From Tyzzerella sp. (lineage in GTDB: Bacteria > Bacillota > Clostridia > Lachnospirales > Lachnospiraceae): DNA of 55,878 nt. The notes beneath the pieces were generated by a model, which saw only the letters and a list, made by a program, of their open reading frames with translations, was not told where the DNA came from and did not search any database. Location of the stretch: positions 1 to 55,878 of the forward strand of contig JAFQDE010000020.1 of NCBI GenBank assembly GCA_017416155.1, written 5' to 3'. Positions 7,900 through 16,520 of the stretch are shown here, piece by piece; within the stretch, counting starts at the first letter, position 1; each line of letters opens with the position of its first letter. Made by a program: the position numbers and the translations under genes.

Positions 7900-9000
7900 C
7901 TATTTTGTATATGGAGCGTAAGCTACGAAAAGTTTAGAGTCGCAATCTTTTGCAACGCTGAAACGATCATCTTTTAATCCTGCTAATGCTGCTACAGGAG
8001 TTGATCCACCTGCGATAGCTTTGGCTGTATTAGCAATAGCTGCTGCCATACCTTCAGCGTCTTGTTTAACTGTACCGATCATAGCACCCTCATTGATTAA
8101 TGCAACTGCGTTTTCTGTAGCATCAACACCGAATACAGGAACTACGTGTCCACCGTCTTTGTTGTAACCCTTATCTTGAAGAGCTGCAACTACACCTTCA
8201 GCCATACCATCGTTGTTACAGATAACAAGCTCGATCATGTTGTTGCTTGCTTCATTGTATGTAACGAAGTTTGTTTCCATATATTCTTTTGCAGCTTTAG
8301 CTGACCAAGCACCATCCTGGTCTACTTGATAGCAATCTTTGTTGTTTGCATCAAAGTATTTAAGTTCTGCTTTACCAGCTGCTTTTAAGATTGCGTTAGC
8401 ATCTTCAACACCATACTGTGTACGATATTCAGCTTCTACATTACCCTCTTGACCTTTCATCATAGCGTAAGAGATAACACCATCGCCATTTTTATCAACT
8501 GTAGCAAAGTTAGCAACAATATAGTCACCAATCATCTTACCTTGCATATGTCCTGCTTCCGGAGCATCTGTTCCGATGAAGCATGCTGTTTCGTTGTCTT
8601 TAAGAACTTTCACATCACTGCCGTCTGTTCCAATTGCACGGTTAAAGAAGATAACTGGGATATCGCCTGCTGCATCGATAATGTCCTGTGCTGTGTCAGG
8701 AGCACCTGATGTAACAATGTTAACGATTAAAAGGTTTGTTCCGCCAGCGATAGCTGTTTTGATCTGGTCGATTTGTTTTGCCTGATCATTTCCTGCGAAC
8801 TGGTTGTCGTATTTGATTCCTGCTGCTTCTAATTCTTTGTTCAATGCTGTACGAACTGAACTCAAATAAACGTCACTTTCTTCGTACCAGAATACAGTAG
8901 CTTTTACTTCATCTTTTTTGTCATCTGTTTTTCCACATCCTACGAATAATGCTGCTGTCATTGCTAAACATAACAATAACGCCATAAGTTTTTTTTGCAT
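7900..9000 (-). CDS. mglB: Galactose/glucose-binding lipoprotein MglB
   Basis: Extracytoplasmic sugar-binding lipoprotein of 366 residues. The signal peptide (1-21) ends in a lipobox with Cys22 (ALFVGC). The mature part is a type-I periplasmic-binding fold (Peripla_BP_4) with KATVFWYEESDVYLSSVR at the start, NLLIVNIVTS, FFNRA and VFGVDATENAVALI strands. An FFNR segment and the DxNxDGVISYAM loop, which resembles the calcium-binding loop of galactose-binding proteins, support MglB. It delivers sugar to MglAC. A separate promoter precedes it (TATAAT at 9050-9055, minus strand), so it is probably induced as the start of the transporter transcript by the sensor system encoded just upstream. Confidence 0.92.
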   Translation of the reverse strand: MQKKLMALLLCLAMTAALFVGCGKTDDKKDEVKATVFWYEESDVYLSSVRTALNKELEAAGIKYDNQFAGNDQAKQIDQIKTAIAGGTNLLIVNIVTSGAPDTAQDIIDAAGDIPVIFFNRAIGTDGSDVKVLKDNETACFIGTDAPEAGHMQGKMIGDYIVANFATVDKNGDGVISYAMMKGQEGNVEAEYRTQYGVEDANAILKAAGKAELKYFDANNKDCYQVDQDGAWSAKAAKEYMETNFVTYNEASNNMIELVICNNDGMAEGVVAALQDKGYNKDGGHVVPVFGVDATENAVALINEGAMIGTVKQDAEGMAAAIANTAKAIAGGSTPVAALAGLKDDRFSVAKDCDSKLFVAYAPYTK

Positions 9001-9024
9001 AATAAATGCCCTCCTATTACTTTT

Positions 9025-9055
9025 TTACGTTTCCGTAATTTATGTCCTAATTATA
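9025..9055 (-). promoter_or_regulatory. mglB: Promoter region of mglB
   Basis: A perfect TATAAT -10 lies at 9050-9055 on the minus strand. The -35 position (near 9073-9078) is poor, as expected for an activator-dependent promoter. Just downstream is an inverted repeat TTACG/CGTAA (9025-9038), a possible operator. The neighbouring AraC-type response regulator is the obvious candidate activator. Confidence 0.5.
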
Positions 9056-9112
9056 TCAACAGAATCAACAAAATAAAATGTGTTTTTTTATGTTTTTTGT
9101 TAAAAATTTTAT

Positions 9113-10096
9113 CTAATCAAACGGGAAAAGCACTTTTTGATTCTCTGGGTTATACATATTTTCTCTTGTAATGAGTGTCGTGGTAGTATCTATATGCGTT
9201 TCTTTTACCTTCTCACCCTTTAAAAGCATCCATGCATATTCCACACCGAGATACCCCATTGCATACGGATTTTGTACAATCAGGGCATCTACTTCCCCTG
9301 TTTCTAGCATTCCTACTGAAACAACGTTGCTGTCAAAAGCAACAACTCTGGTTTTATCCTTCAACTTCAACTCCTGAACTGCATATCCTACGCCGAGGCT
9401 GGTCCACTCATTCAACGTAACTACAATATTGATTTGCGGATTCTCCTTCAGCATCTGAATAGTCGCAGCTTTTGCTTCCTCGATCGTTGAATTTACATTG
9501 ATTGAAGACACAATATTTACTCGTTCATTGTTTGCCACATAATCTCGGAATCCTTTTTCTCTCTTCTGTCCGTTTTCCGAATTTTTATCAAAGTTCACAA
9601 TTCCGACTTGGAGAGATGGTTCTGTGCCGGAGAGCACTGCTTCGCCAACCATTTGTCCTGCTTTATAATTATCGGTACTGATTCTGCAACTAACCAAATC
9701 ACTATTTACATCGCTGTCTATGACAACAACTTTGATTCCTTTTTCAACCGCTGCATTGATCGCCTCCGCATTCGCATTGTAATCGATGGCCGAAAACACA
9801 ATTGCATCCACTCCGCGGTCTATCGCATCGCGAATCATCTGATTCTGTCTCTCGTAGTCTTCTTCATTGCTTGGTCCGTCAAAGCTCAGTTCCAGATTAT
9901 ATTCTGTTCCTGCTGCATTGGCACCTGCAAAAGTTGTTTTCCAATATGCAGATGTTGTAGATTTTGTAATAACCTCAACATACATTTTTTTATGCTTATT
10001 ACTCTCTCCGCTTGTGCCACAAGCAGAAACTAATTGAATCATGAGGCAGATTATCATAAACAAACCTATTATTTTGATTCTGCGACTACCTTTCAT
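9113..10096 (-). CDS. Sugar-binding lipoprotein, likely sensor input for the adjacent two-component system
   Basis: A 327-residue extracytoplasmic lipoprotein: signal peptide 1-25, lipobox Cys26 (QLVSACG), then a Peripla_BP_4 (LacI/RbsB-like) domain with YVEVITKSTTSAYWK at its start, DAIVFSAIDYNANAEAINAA and VVAFDSNVVSVGMLETGEV. No permease or ATPase is paired with it directly. Its start overlaps the end of the histidine-kinase gene by 11 bases, so it is translated together with the kinase. The arrangement regulator-kinase-binding protein is known from three-component sugar-sensing systems, where the loaded binding protein docks on the kinase sensor domain. That role is inferred from context; it could also feed MglAC as a second binding protein. 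Confidence 0.85.
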   Translation of the reverse strand: MKGSRRIKIIGLFMIICLMIQLVSACGTSGESNKHKKMYVEVITKSTTSAYWKTTFAGANAAGTEYNLELSFDGPSNEEDYERQNQMIRDAIDRGVDAIVFSAIDYNANAEAINAAVEKGIKVVVIDSDVNSDLVSCRISTDNYKAGQMVGEAVLSGTEPSLQVGIVNFDKNSENGQKREKGFRDYVANNERVNIVSSINVNSTIEEAKAATIQMLKENPQINIVVTLNEWTSLGVGYAVQELKLKDKTRVVAFDSNVVSVGMLETGEVDALIVQNPYAMGYLGVEYAWMLLKGEKVKETHIDTTTTLITRENMYNPENQKVLFPFD

Positions 10097-11810
10097 AGCA
10101 TTCCTCCAAAATCTTTGGCATTCGTATTTCTACCTTCGTACCTTCATCCAATTCACTGGAAATGGTTAGACCATACTGTTCACCAAAATATATCTTCACT
10201 CTGTCGTTCACATTCTTAATTCCAATTCCGCCTTTGTGGTGAATATCCTTTTGTAAGATTTCCTCACACTGATCTTCAGTCATTCCGATTCCATTATCAC
10301 AAACACTCATTACAATATTTTCATCTTCCTCAAAAACTTCTATAAGAATTTTTCCCTCATCCGACATATCAAGTCCATGAACAATCGCATTTTCTATAAG
10401 AGGCTGAAGCGTTATCTTATTACATAAATATCCCAAACATGATTCACTCACTTTAAACTCATATCTGAACTGACTCTTGTAACGGAATTTTTGAATCTTC
10501 AGATAGCACTCTGCATGCTCTAATTCCTTCTCAACCGTAATTAGTTCATGACCTTTACTGATACTAATACGGAAAAGTCTGGCTAAAGCATTTACCATCT
10601 CGATTGCTTCCTCGGTTCGCCCGACTTCACACATCCATGCAATGGAATCTAACGTATTATATAAAAAGTGTGGATTGATCTGAGCTTGTAATGCATTTAA
10701 CTCCGTTTTACGCAAGGTAATCTCTTCTTGTCGTACCTTCTCCATAAGCTCCTGTATCTGCAATACCATATGCCCAAACGAGTCTGAAAGTGCCACAATC
10801 TCCTCTGTACCCTTTACCGGATAAAACTCAAAGCTTTCCGCTTCACGCACAAATCGTCTCATTGCCGCTGCCAATTGTTTGGCCGGTTTGGAGAAATTCC
10901 TTGCCAAAACGGCTCCTGCCAACGTTGTAGTCAAAATCACCAGCACAACTGCCGAAAGTATGACGCGTACCATATCCATAACTTTCACCGTTACAAGCTC
11001 ATCAAGATAACTGACTCCGACAATTCTCCATTCACAATTATGTAAGGTTCGTATGGTATAGATTACGCCACTGAATGTGTGGCTTCCATCTCTATAATCA
11101 CGAACTTTATCCTCTTGCTCAGACTTTAAGCCCGAATGAATCAACTGCTGCTGTGGGTGATATACAATATTGCCTTCCTTGTCAGCAATAAAACAATATC
11201 CGTGGGCTCCGATTCCAACATTATCAACATAGCTTGCGATATTGGAAAAACGAATATCCATAGAAATCTGCAGAATCTTCCCATCCTCTGCTTTCATTCT
11301 CTGAGAAAATGTAACCACCCAAGGATAATACTCTTTGAAAAGATTTTGCACATGAGGCGCTGAAATAAACAGGTTGTCGTCTTCCAGTTTTGTATATGAC
11401 AAATTATCTCCTGTTTTCTCTTTTAACTCATGTCCGTCGGACCAGCATGCAAGCAACTTTCCTTCTTCGGAGTGAACGGTAATTGCCTCAACATCTTGTC
11501 GAATAGATATAAGATTTTCAAAAAAGTCATTTCGTTCTTCTTCCGTTTTTTTCACACTTTGCTGAACCATTTCCATCATTCCGCTGATATCCTCAGTGTA
11601 ATTAGTAATCATGTTTTCCACCTGGGATACGGCCTGGTCACTATTGGTGATGGCATTCTGCTCCGTTGAGTTTACATAATAATATGCAAAAATTGTTACA
11701 GCAATGATACATGCAGCCAGTACAATGCATACCACTAATCCTGTCATAACCATCGACAAAGAAATTCTTCTCTCTCTAATTCGTTTTAATAAATTATCTT
11801 TAATTATCAT
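10086..11810 (-). CDS. YesM-type sensor histidine kinase
   Basis: A 574-residue membrane kinase. Membrane helix 1 spans about 20-45, an extracellular Cache-like sensor domain about 46-278, helix 2 about 282-302, then a HAMP-like linker (303-365). A His_kinase domain follows with the phosphoacceptor His381 in QINPHFLYNTLDS and a HATPase_c domain whose N-box reads PLIENAIVHG and G-box DNGIGM. This is the LytS/YesM class that pairs with AraC-type response regulators. Its start codon directly follows the regulator's stop, and its end overlaps the sugar-binding lipoprotein gene, which suggests it senses galactose-like sugars through that lipoprotein. Confidence 0.93.
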   Translation of the reverse strand: MIIKDNLLKRIRERRISLSMVMTGLVVCIVLAACIIAVTIFAYYYVNSTEQNAITNSDQAVSQVENMITNYTEDISGMMEMVQQSVKKTEEERNDFFENLISIRQDVEAITVHSEEGKLLACWSDGHELKEKTGDNLSYTKLEDDNLFISAPHVQNLFKEYYPWVVTFSQRMKAEDGKILQISMDIRFSNIASYVDNVGIGAHGYCFIADKEGNIVYHPQQQLIHSGLKSEQEDKVRDYRDGSHTFSGVIYTIRTLHNCEWRIVGVSYLDELVTVKVMDMVRVILSAVVLVILTTTLAGAVLARNFSKPAKQLAAAMRRFVREAESFEFYPVKGTEEIVALSDSFGHMVLQIQELMEKVRQEEITLRKTELNALQAQINPHFLYNTLDSIAWMCEVGRTEEAIEMVNALARLFRISISKGHELITVEKELEHAECYLKIQKFRYKSQFRYEFKVSESCLGYLCNKITLQPLIENAIVHGLDMSDEGKILIEVFEEDENIVMSVCDNGIGMTEDQCEEILQKDIHHKGGIGIKNVNDRVKIYFGEQYGLTISSELDEGTKVEIRMPKILEECYER

Positions 11811-13073
11811 TTATTCGTTTTCCTCTGCACTCCCACGCCTGCAGGCATTTGGAGACATTCCCGTACTTTTCTTAAAACAGTAGCTAAAATAATGTTGGTC
11901 ACTATATCCGCATTGCTCTGCAATTTCTCGGATTTTGTAATTGGAACGAAGCAACAAATCTGTAGCGACGGCAATTCTTTTTTTCGATAACAAATCTATA
12001 AATGTGCATCCCGTTGATTTCTTAATTAATGCACTCAAATAATTAGGGCTTACCGCAATTTCCTTACTCACCGAAACAAGCGAGATATCCGGATCCATAT
12101 ATTGATTATCAATAATCTCCAACGCCTTCTCGCTAATCAGTTCCGCACTATTTTTATATTGTTCCATGTCGGTAATAAAATAGATACCCTTTTTCTTTTG
12201 CGTTGCATATCCGATTGCTTTGATAGACTCTACATAAGCCTTATGAACATTCGAGAGACCATTTTCCAATCTGCCTACTCCAATCAGCGAACTTTTTCCC
12301 ATAATTCGCTTTACCTTTTCATAAATCTCTTCTACCGCAATGTGCAGATATTTGTCATATCCTCTTTTAGATGAAATTAATATAGAAGTAATTTTGCCGT
12401 TAATATAAAAACTCAGTACTTTAAAATATTTCTCCAATACAGAGTTCACGGCATCAACGTTTACTTCTTTTGTCTCGTTTTCTTCATGCTCATTGATAAT
12501 ACTCATAGTCATAACGGTATACATGAATGCTTCGCTGGCACTTTGTACGATTCCTAATCTCACAAACTTATCTAATAATTCGCGATCTCTTTGCAAATCA
12601 TTTTCTATTTGAAACTCATCCAACAAAAGAGACATACTGAGACTGATTGCACTCTCCTTGATTGGTTGATGAACACCCGCAGCAAATGTACGGAACTGTT
12701 CATCTATCTTATTTTTAATTTTTTTCAGTTCCTCTGTAAGCTCTGCTGCAGAAATCGGTTTCAGCATATAACTGATAATATTATATTGGATTGCCTGCTG
12801 TGCATAAGTAAAATCGTCGTGTCCACTGAGAAATGCAATCTGTGTGGACGGATGCACTTCGCGCACCTGTCTCGCCAATTCAATACCAGATACAAAAGGC
12901 ATACGAATATCCGTAAGAAGCAAATCCGGTTTTAGTTGTTCCACAAGTTCTAACGCTTCCACTCCATTTTCGGCTTCTCCTACCAGCTTGAATCCGACGC
13001 TTTCCCAATCTACTTTTTCTATCAGTGCTCTGCGCAGTTCTTCTTCATCGTCTGCTACTATAATTGTATACAT
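11811..13073 (-). CDS. AraC-type response regulator (YesN-like)
   Basis: Receiver plus AraC output regulator, 420 residues from ATG 13073. I prefer that start to the longer frame from 13124, because MYTIIVADDEEELRRA is the natural receiver start, AGGAG lies just upstream, and the longer frame would overlap the alcohol dehydrogenase gene. The receiver spans about 1-120 with phosphoacceptor Asp55 (LLLTDIRMP) and acidic pair DD at 8-9. A middle linker region follows (about 130-310), and two HTH motifs near the C-terminus (about 325-415) end with the AraC signature IAEQCGYSDQHYFSYCFKKSTGMSP. It likely activates mglB and the sensor genes when phosphorylated by the neighbouring kinase. Confidence 0.93.
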   Translation of the reverse strand: MYTIIVADDEEELRRALIEKVDWESVGFKLVGEAENGVEALELVEQLKPDLLLTDIRMPFVSGIELARQVREVHPSTQIAFLSGHDDFTYAQQAIQYNIISYMLKPISAAELTEELKKIKNKIDEQFRTFAAGVHQPIKESAISLSMSLLLDEFQIENDLQRDRELLDKFVRLGIVQSASEAFMYTVMTMSIINEHEENETKEVNVDAVNSVLEKYFKVLSFYINGKITSILISSKRGYDKYLHIAVEEIYEKVKRIMGKSSLIGVGRLENGLSNVHKAYVESIKAIGYATQKKKGIYFITDMEQYKNSAELISEKALEIIDNQYMDPDISLVSVSKEIAVSPNYLSALIKKSTGCTFIDLLSKKRIAVATDLLLRSNYKIREIAEQCGYSDQHYFSYCFKKSTGMSPNACRRGSAEENE

Positions 13074-13093
13074 ATGATTTCTTTCTCCTACAT

Positions 13094-14269
13094 CTACAAC
13101 ATCAATCGATAGATGTTCGTACAATCTTCTTCATTCAACTCTACAAATCCGCTAATTGTTCCAGTTCTACCATTACCATTGCAAAGAACATCAACAAGTT
13201 TTGGAATATCTTCCTCTTTTGCTCCCAGTTCATCGAAATTCTTCGGCATTCCAATCGAAATCAGGAAGTTACGCAATGCTTCAATTCCGGCTTTTGCAGT
13301 CACTTCCGGATGTTCAAAATCCATCTGACATCCCCATACTCGAACAGCCACCTGTGCAAAACGCATTACATTATGTTCCATTACATAAGTAAATACCGCC
13401 GGCATCGTCACTGCAAGACCGGCACCGTGTGCACAGTCATACAATGCTGACAACTCGTGTTCAATGTTATGACTATTCCAATCCTGGCTTCTTCCAACAC
13501 CGCAAGCATTGTTGTGTGCTACCATACCTGCCCACATAATATTTGCTCGTGCTTCGTAATCATTCGGATTCACAATGACACGTGGCCCTTCATGAACCAT
13601 TGTCAAAAGCAATGCTTCTAATAATCGATCTGTAACCTCTACTTCTTTTGTATTGGTAAGATAACGCTCGTACAAATGCGCCATAATATCTGTAATACCG
13701 CACGCTGTCTGATACGCCGGTAATGTTTGTGTCAGTGCAGGATTCAAAATACTGAACTTCGGACGAATTGCATCTCCGGATGCACCACGTTTATACATTC
13801 CTTCTTCATAAGTAATCACGGAATCTGGGCTTCCTTCACTTCCAGCTGCAGAAATGGTAAGAATCGTTCCGATTGGAAGAGCATTCTCTATTGGTTTCCC
13901 ACAATAGAAATCCCAAAAATCTCCATCATATACTACGCCTGCCGCAATTGCCTTTGCAGAGTCAATGGAACTTCCTCCGCCTACAGCTAAGATGAAATCT
14001 ATATCTTCCTTTTTACATAGTTCTATTCCCTCGTAAACAAGACCGCTTCTTGGATTTGGCTGTACTCCACCCAATAAAACATATGCTATTCCTTCTTTAT
14101 CTAATGATGCTTTTACTCTATCAAGAAGACCTGAGCGAACAACGCTTCCTCCTCCATAATGTATAAGCACTTTGTGTCCTCCAAAACGCTTTATGTATGC
14201 TCCCGTCTCATTCTCTGTATCCTTTCCAAATGAAAAGAATGTTGGTGAATAAAAAGTAAAATTATTCAT
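13094..14269 (-). CDS. Iron-containing alcohol dehydrogenase (BdhA/YqhD type)
   Basis: A 391-residue cytoplasmic group III alcohol dehydrogenase that reduces aldehydes to alcohols with NAD(P)H. The nucleotide-binding GGGSSIDSAKA motif is at 97-107. The four metal ligands fall at Asp194, His198, His267 and His281, the same positions as in YqhD. The most similar characterised enzymes are butanol dehydrogenases and the broad aldehyde reductase YqhD; the true substrate is unknown. It ends 20 bases before the response regulator start with no terminator between, so it is probably the first gene of the sugar-sensing and mgl transcript. A palindrome ATATGA-T-TCATAT lies upstream at 14313-14325 and a good ribosome site (AGGAGG) precedes the start. 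Confidence 0.92.
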   Translation of the reverse strand: MNNFTFYSPTFFSFGKDTENETGAYIKRFGGHKVLIHYGGGSVVRSGLLDRVKASLDKEGIAYVLLGGVQPNPRSGLVYEGIELCKKEDIDFILAVGGGSSIDSAKAIAAGVVYDGDFWDFYCGKPIENALPIGTILTISAAGSEGSPDSVITYEEGMYKRGASGDAIRPKFSILNPALTQTLPAYQTACGITDIMAHLYERYLTNTKEVEVTDRLLEALLLTMVHEGPRVIVNPNDYEARANIMWAGMVAHNNACGVGRSQDWNSHNIEHELSALYDCAHGAGLAVTMPAVFTYVMEHNVMRFAQVAVRVWGCQMDFEHPEVTAKAGIEALRNFLISIGMPKNFDELGAKEEDIPKLVDVLCNGNGRTGTISGFVELNEEDCTNIYRLML

Positions 14270-14332
14270 GTGAAATCCTCCTATAAATTTCTCTTATATA
14301 CAATTTTAACGCATATGATTCATATACACAAC

Positions 14333-14372
14333 ATAAAAATGCCCCATCCTGTTTTTTACAGCATGAGGCATA
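14333..14372 (-). terminator. Terminator of the sodium:solute symporter gene
   Basis: Arms 14339-14351 and 14359-14371 are 13 bases long with two mismatches (ATGCCCCATCCTG against CAGCATGAGGCAT) around TTTTTTA. The minus strand then reads five T residues. This separates the symporter transcript from the alcohol dehydrogenase gene. Confidence 0.8.
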
Positions 14373-14379
14373 ATTATCT

Positions 14380-15906
14380 TTATTCTTCAATTGAACGTTT
14401 TCTGTGTACCACTACAGTTTCTTCTAGACACGCAAATGCATCTTCCACATCTTCTTTTTTCATCTTCGAAGTAAATATACTCACAACAGGAACGATAATG
14501 AGTCCCGTAACCATTGCAACTGCACCTGCGTTGATTGGTGATTCTATAAACTTAATAAACATATTTGCCACTGTGATTCCTACTCCGCATGTAAAGCTTG
14601 CCCAAACAGCTGCTTTTGTAACACCCTTCCAATACAAACCATACATGAACGGTGCAAGGAATGCGCCTGCAAGTGCGCCCCAAGAGATACCCATGAGCTG
14701 TGCGATAAAGGTCGGTGGATCCAGTGCGATTACAACGCTGATAACCACAAAAAAAACAAGCATAATGCGCATGCACAGAAGTTGTTTCTTCTCATCCATA
14801 TTTTTAATAATATTACCTTTAATCATGTCAAGTGTCAAAGTTGAACTCGAAGTTAATACAAGCGAAGACAAGGTTGACATAGATGCAGACAATACTAATA
14901 CAATCACGATACCGATTAAAATATCCGGCAATGTCGATAACATAGACGGAATAATTGCATCGTAGATGACAGATCCGTCTTCTCCGTGGATTGCCGTCGT
15001 GTCAAAGAGTCTACCGAATCCGCCGAGGAAATAACATCCTCCTGACACTACAATCGCGAATACAGTCGAAATAATAGTTCCTGACTTGATAGACTTTTCA
15101 TCCTTGATTGCATAGAACTTATGTACCATCTGCGGAAGTCCCCATGTTCCAAGTGATGTTAAGAGAACAACTCCAATGAGGTTCGGTAAATCCGGTCCGA
15201 AGAAAGATGCGAATACACCCTTTTGTCCCATTGTCAAAGGAACATCACTTTCAATCTCAGCAAGCTTCATGACTGCTTCGTAGAATCCCCCCTGTCCATT
15301 CAGAACTGCAACAATAACCGCAACAATGCCAAAGAGCATAATAATTCCCTGGATAAAGTCATTGATTGCAGTCGCCATGTAACCACCAAGAACCACATAT
15401 ACTCCGGTCAATACTGCCATAGCAATAACACACACTGCATAAGGAATGTCAAACGCCATTCCAAAGAGACGTGACAAACCATTATAAACAGATGCTGTAT
15501 ATGGAATTAAAAATATAAATGAAATCGCAGCCGCAACAATACGAAGTGAATTGGAGTTATAGCGTTTCCCAAAGAAGTCCGGCATCGTTGCCGCTGACAA
15601 ATGCTTTGTCATAACTCTGGTTCGCCTTCCTAAGATAACCCATGCAAGAAGCGAACCAATCACCGCGTTACCCAGACCAATCCAAGTTGCTGAAATACCA
15701 TATTTATATCCAAACTGTCCCGCATATCCTACAAACACCACTGCTGAAAAATACGATGTGCCGTAAGCAAACGCCGTAAGCCAAGGACCAACAGTTCTTC
15801 CGCCAAGCACGAAATCATTGACATTCGTCGCATGCTTTCTGGAATAAAGTCCTACACTAATCATTACTGCAAAGAATACTACGAGAAAAATAATTTTTGT
15901 AATCAT
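14380..15906 (-). CDS. Sodium:solute symporter (SSS family)
   Basis: A 508-residue membrane transporter with about thirteen helices. Family features are the FVLGGRTVGPWLTAFAYGTS start (about 32-51), GGYMATAINDFIQGIIM (the sodium-solute symporter signature region, about 176-192), and VLSASMSTLSSLVLTSSS near residues 338-355. The C-terminal tail is short and charged. Substrates in this family range from proline and pantothenate to sugars and sialic acid, and I cannot assign one. Its gene stands alone: terminator downstream at 14339-14371 and, upstream, a pair of 14-bp quasi-palindromic sites (15942-15986) that suggest control by a local repressor not present in this window. Confidence 0.9.
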   Translation of the reverse strand: MITKIIFLVVFFAVMISVGLYSRKHATNVNDFVLGGRTVGPWLTAFAYGTSYFSAVVFVGYAGQFGYKYGISATWIGLGNAVIGSLLAWVILGRRTRVMTKHLSAATMPDFFGKRYNSNSLRIVAAAISFIFLIPYTASVYNGLSRLFGMAFDIPYAVCVIAMAVLTGVYVVLGGYMATAINDFIQGIIMLFGIVAVIVAVLNGQGGFYEAVMKLAEIESDVPLTMGQKGVFASFFGPDLPNLIGVVLLTSLGTWGLPQMVHKFYAIKDEKSIKSGTIISTVFAIVVSGGCYFLGGFGRLFDTTAIHGEDGSVIYDAIIPSMLSTLPDILIGIVIVLVLSASMSTLSSLVLTSSSTLTLDMIKGNIIKNMDEKKQLLCMRIMLVFFVVISVVIALDPPTFIAQLMGISWGALAGAFLAPFMYGLYWKGVTKAAVWASFTCGVGITVANMFIKFIESPINAGAVAMVTGLIIVPVVSIFTSKMKKEDVEDAFACLEETVVVHRKRSIEE

Positions 15907-15941
15907 GTCTTTTCACTCCTGTCTAATATAATCGAAACCAC

Positions 15942-15986
15942 TTTAACGCTTTAAACTTTTACGCCACAGCACTTTAAAGCGTTAAA
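15942..15986. promoter_or_regulatory. Paired 14-bp operator sites upstream of the symporter
   Basis: TTTAACGCTTTAAA (15942-15955) and TTTAAAGCGTTAAA (15973-15986) are exact reverse complements, starting 31 bp apart, about three helical turns. Each copy is itself nearly palindromic around a central GC with one mismatched pair, which is the form of a LacI-type operator. They lie 36-80 bases before the symporter start. Same-face spacing suits co-operative binding or looping by a dimeric repressor. Confidence 0.65.
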
Positions 15987-16025
15987 TTAATTATATTATA
16001 CATGGACGATTATGAAAATGCAATC

Positions 16026-16166
16026 CTATTTTTTCATAAAATCAGGATTTTCTTCCATAAATTTCTTCAACTTTTCTTTCGGCAAATCTTTCAAAAATTG
16101 TTCATAGAACTCTTCGTCACTCCCCATTACCAGTCTTAAAAATCTTTCATGTTTAGTTTCTTCCAT
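16026..16166 (-). CDS. Small charged protein (46 aa), divergent from an XRE regulator
   Basis: A 46-residue open frame beginning MEETKHERFLRLVMG and ending NPDFMKK. It has a near-ideal GGAGG ribosome site six bases before its ATG at 16166. The sequence is rich in Lys and Glu with regularly spaced Phe/Leu and reads as two amphipathic helices; there is no signal peptide, membrane segment or cysteine. I recognise no family. It is transcribed away from the XRE gene at 16286, with two inverted repeats between the two starts. The good ribosome site and shared control region argue that it is real. A small regulator or partner of the XRE protein is possible. Confidence 0.65.
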   Translation of the reverse strand: MEETKHERFLRLVMGSDEEFYEQFLKDLPKEKLKKFMEENPDFMKK

Positions 16167-16197
16167 ACAGCGCCTCCAATGTTTATTTTTTTCACTT

Positions 16198-16255
16198 TAC
16201 AGTTTAGTCTATCTGTGACTGTATTTCAATAGTCAAATTTTGACTTTTCTATAAT
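16198..16255. promoter_or_regulatory. Divergent promoter/operator region of the XRE gene and small-protein gene
   Basis: A perfect 15-bp palindrome AGTCAAA-T-TTTGACT is at 16231-16245. The plus-strand -10 TATAAT follows at 16250-16255. On the minus strand the same palindrome supplies a TTGACT -35 for the small-protein gene. A second inverted repeat TACAGT/ACTGTA spans 16198-16223. One XRE dimer bound to 16231-16245 could therefore control both promoters. Confidence 0.65.
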
Positions 16256-16285
16256 TTATTTAAAAATTTTAGGAAGGTGTTTTTT

Positions 16286-16504
16286 ATGAAAAGATTTGAG
16301 AACATACGAAATCTTCGCGAGGATAATGACAAATTACAAGTGGAGTTGGCTGCATATTTGGATATAAAACAGACAACATATTCCAAATATGAACTTGGGA
16401 AAATCAATATTCCTGTAGAAGTTCTGATTAAACTGGCTGATTACTATGATGTAAGTATTGATTATCTTGTTGGACGTTCAAAAGTTAAAAAATGGGATGC
16501 GTAA
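16286..16504 (+). CDS. XRE-family helix-turn-helix regulator (72 aa)
   Basis: Compact Cro/CI-type DNA-binding protein beginning MKRFENIRNLRED. The start ATG at 16286 is chosen because an AGGAAGGTG ribosome site lies 7 bases before it; the in-frame GTG at 16277 is inside that site. The whole protein is one HTH_3 domain: first helix IRNLREDNDKLQVELAAYL, turn and recognition helix DIKQTTYSKYELGK, then IPVEVLIKLADYYDVSIDYLVGR. The last residues are a short basic tail. It probably binds the palindrome at 16231-16245 and regulates itself and the divergent 46-aa gene. A bidirectional terminator follows directly. Confidence 0.88.
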   Translation: MKRFENIRNLREDNDKLQVELAAYLDIKQTTYSKYELGKINIPVEVLIKLADYYDVSIDYLVGRSKVKKWDA

Positions 16505-16520
16505 AGCACCCCATTTTTTT
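16486..16520. terminator. Bidirectional terminator between convergent genes
   Basis: TGGG-a-TGC pairs with GCA-c-CCCA around GTAAA, flanked by AAAAAA on the left and TTTTTTT on the right. It serves the plus-strand XRE gene and the minus-strand DUF4234/SHOCT gene, whose 3' ends meet here. Confidence 0.75.

Noticed and set aside
13074-13124. Longer N-terminus for the response regulator
   Set aside because: It would overlap the upstream dehydrogenase gene, lacks a ribosome site, and the receiver domain starts naturally at 13073.
14270-14965. Long plus-strand open frame (231 residues) opposite the symporter gene
   Set aside because: It is the antisense of a well-supported membrane protein gene, has no ribosome site and no recognisable protein motif.
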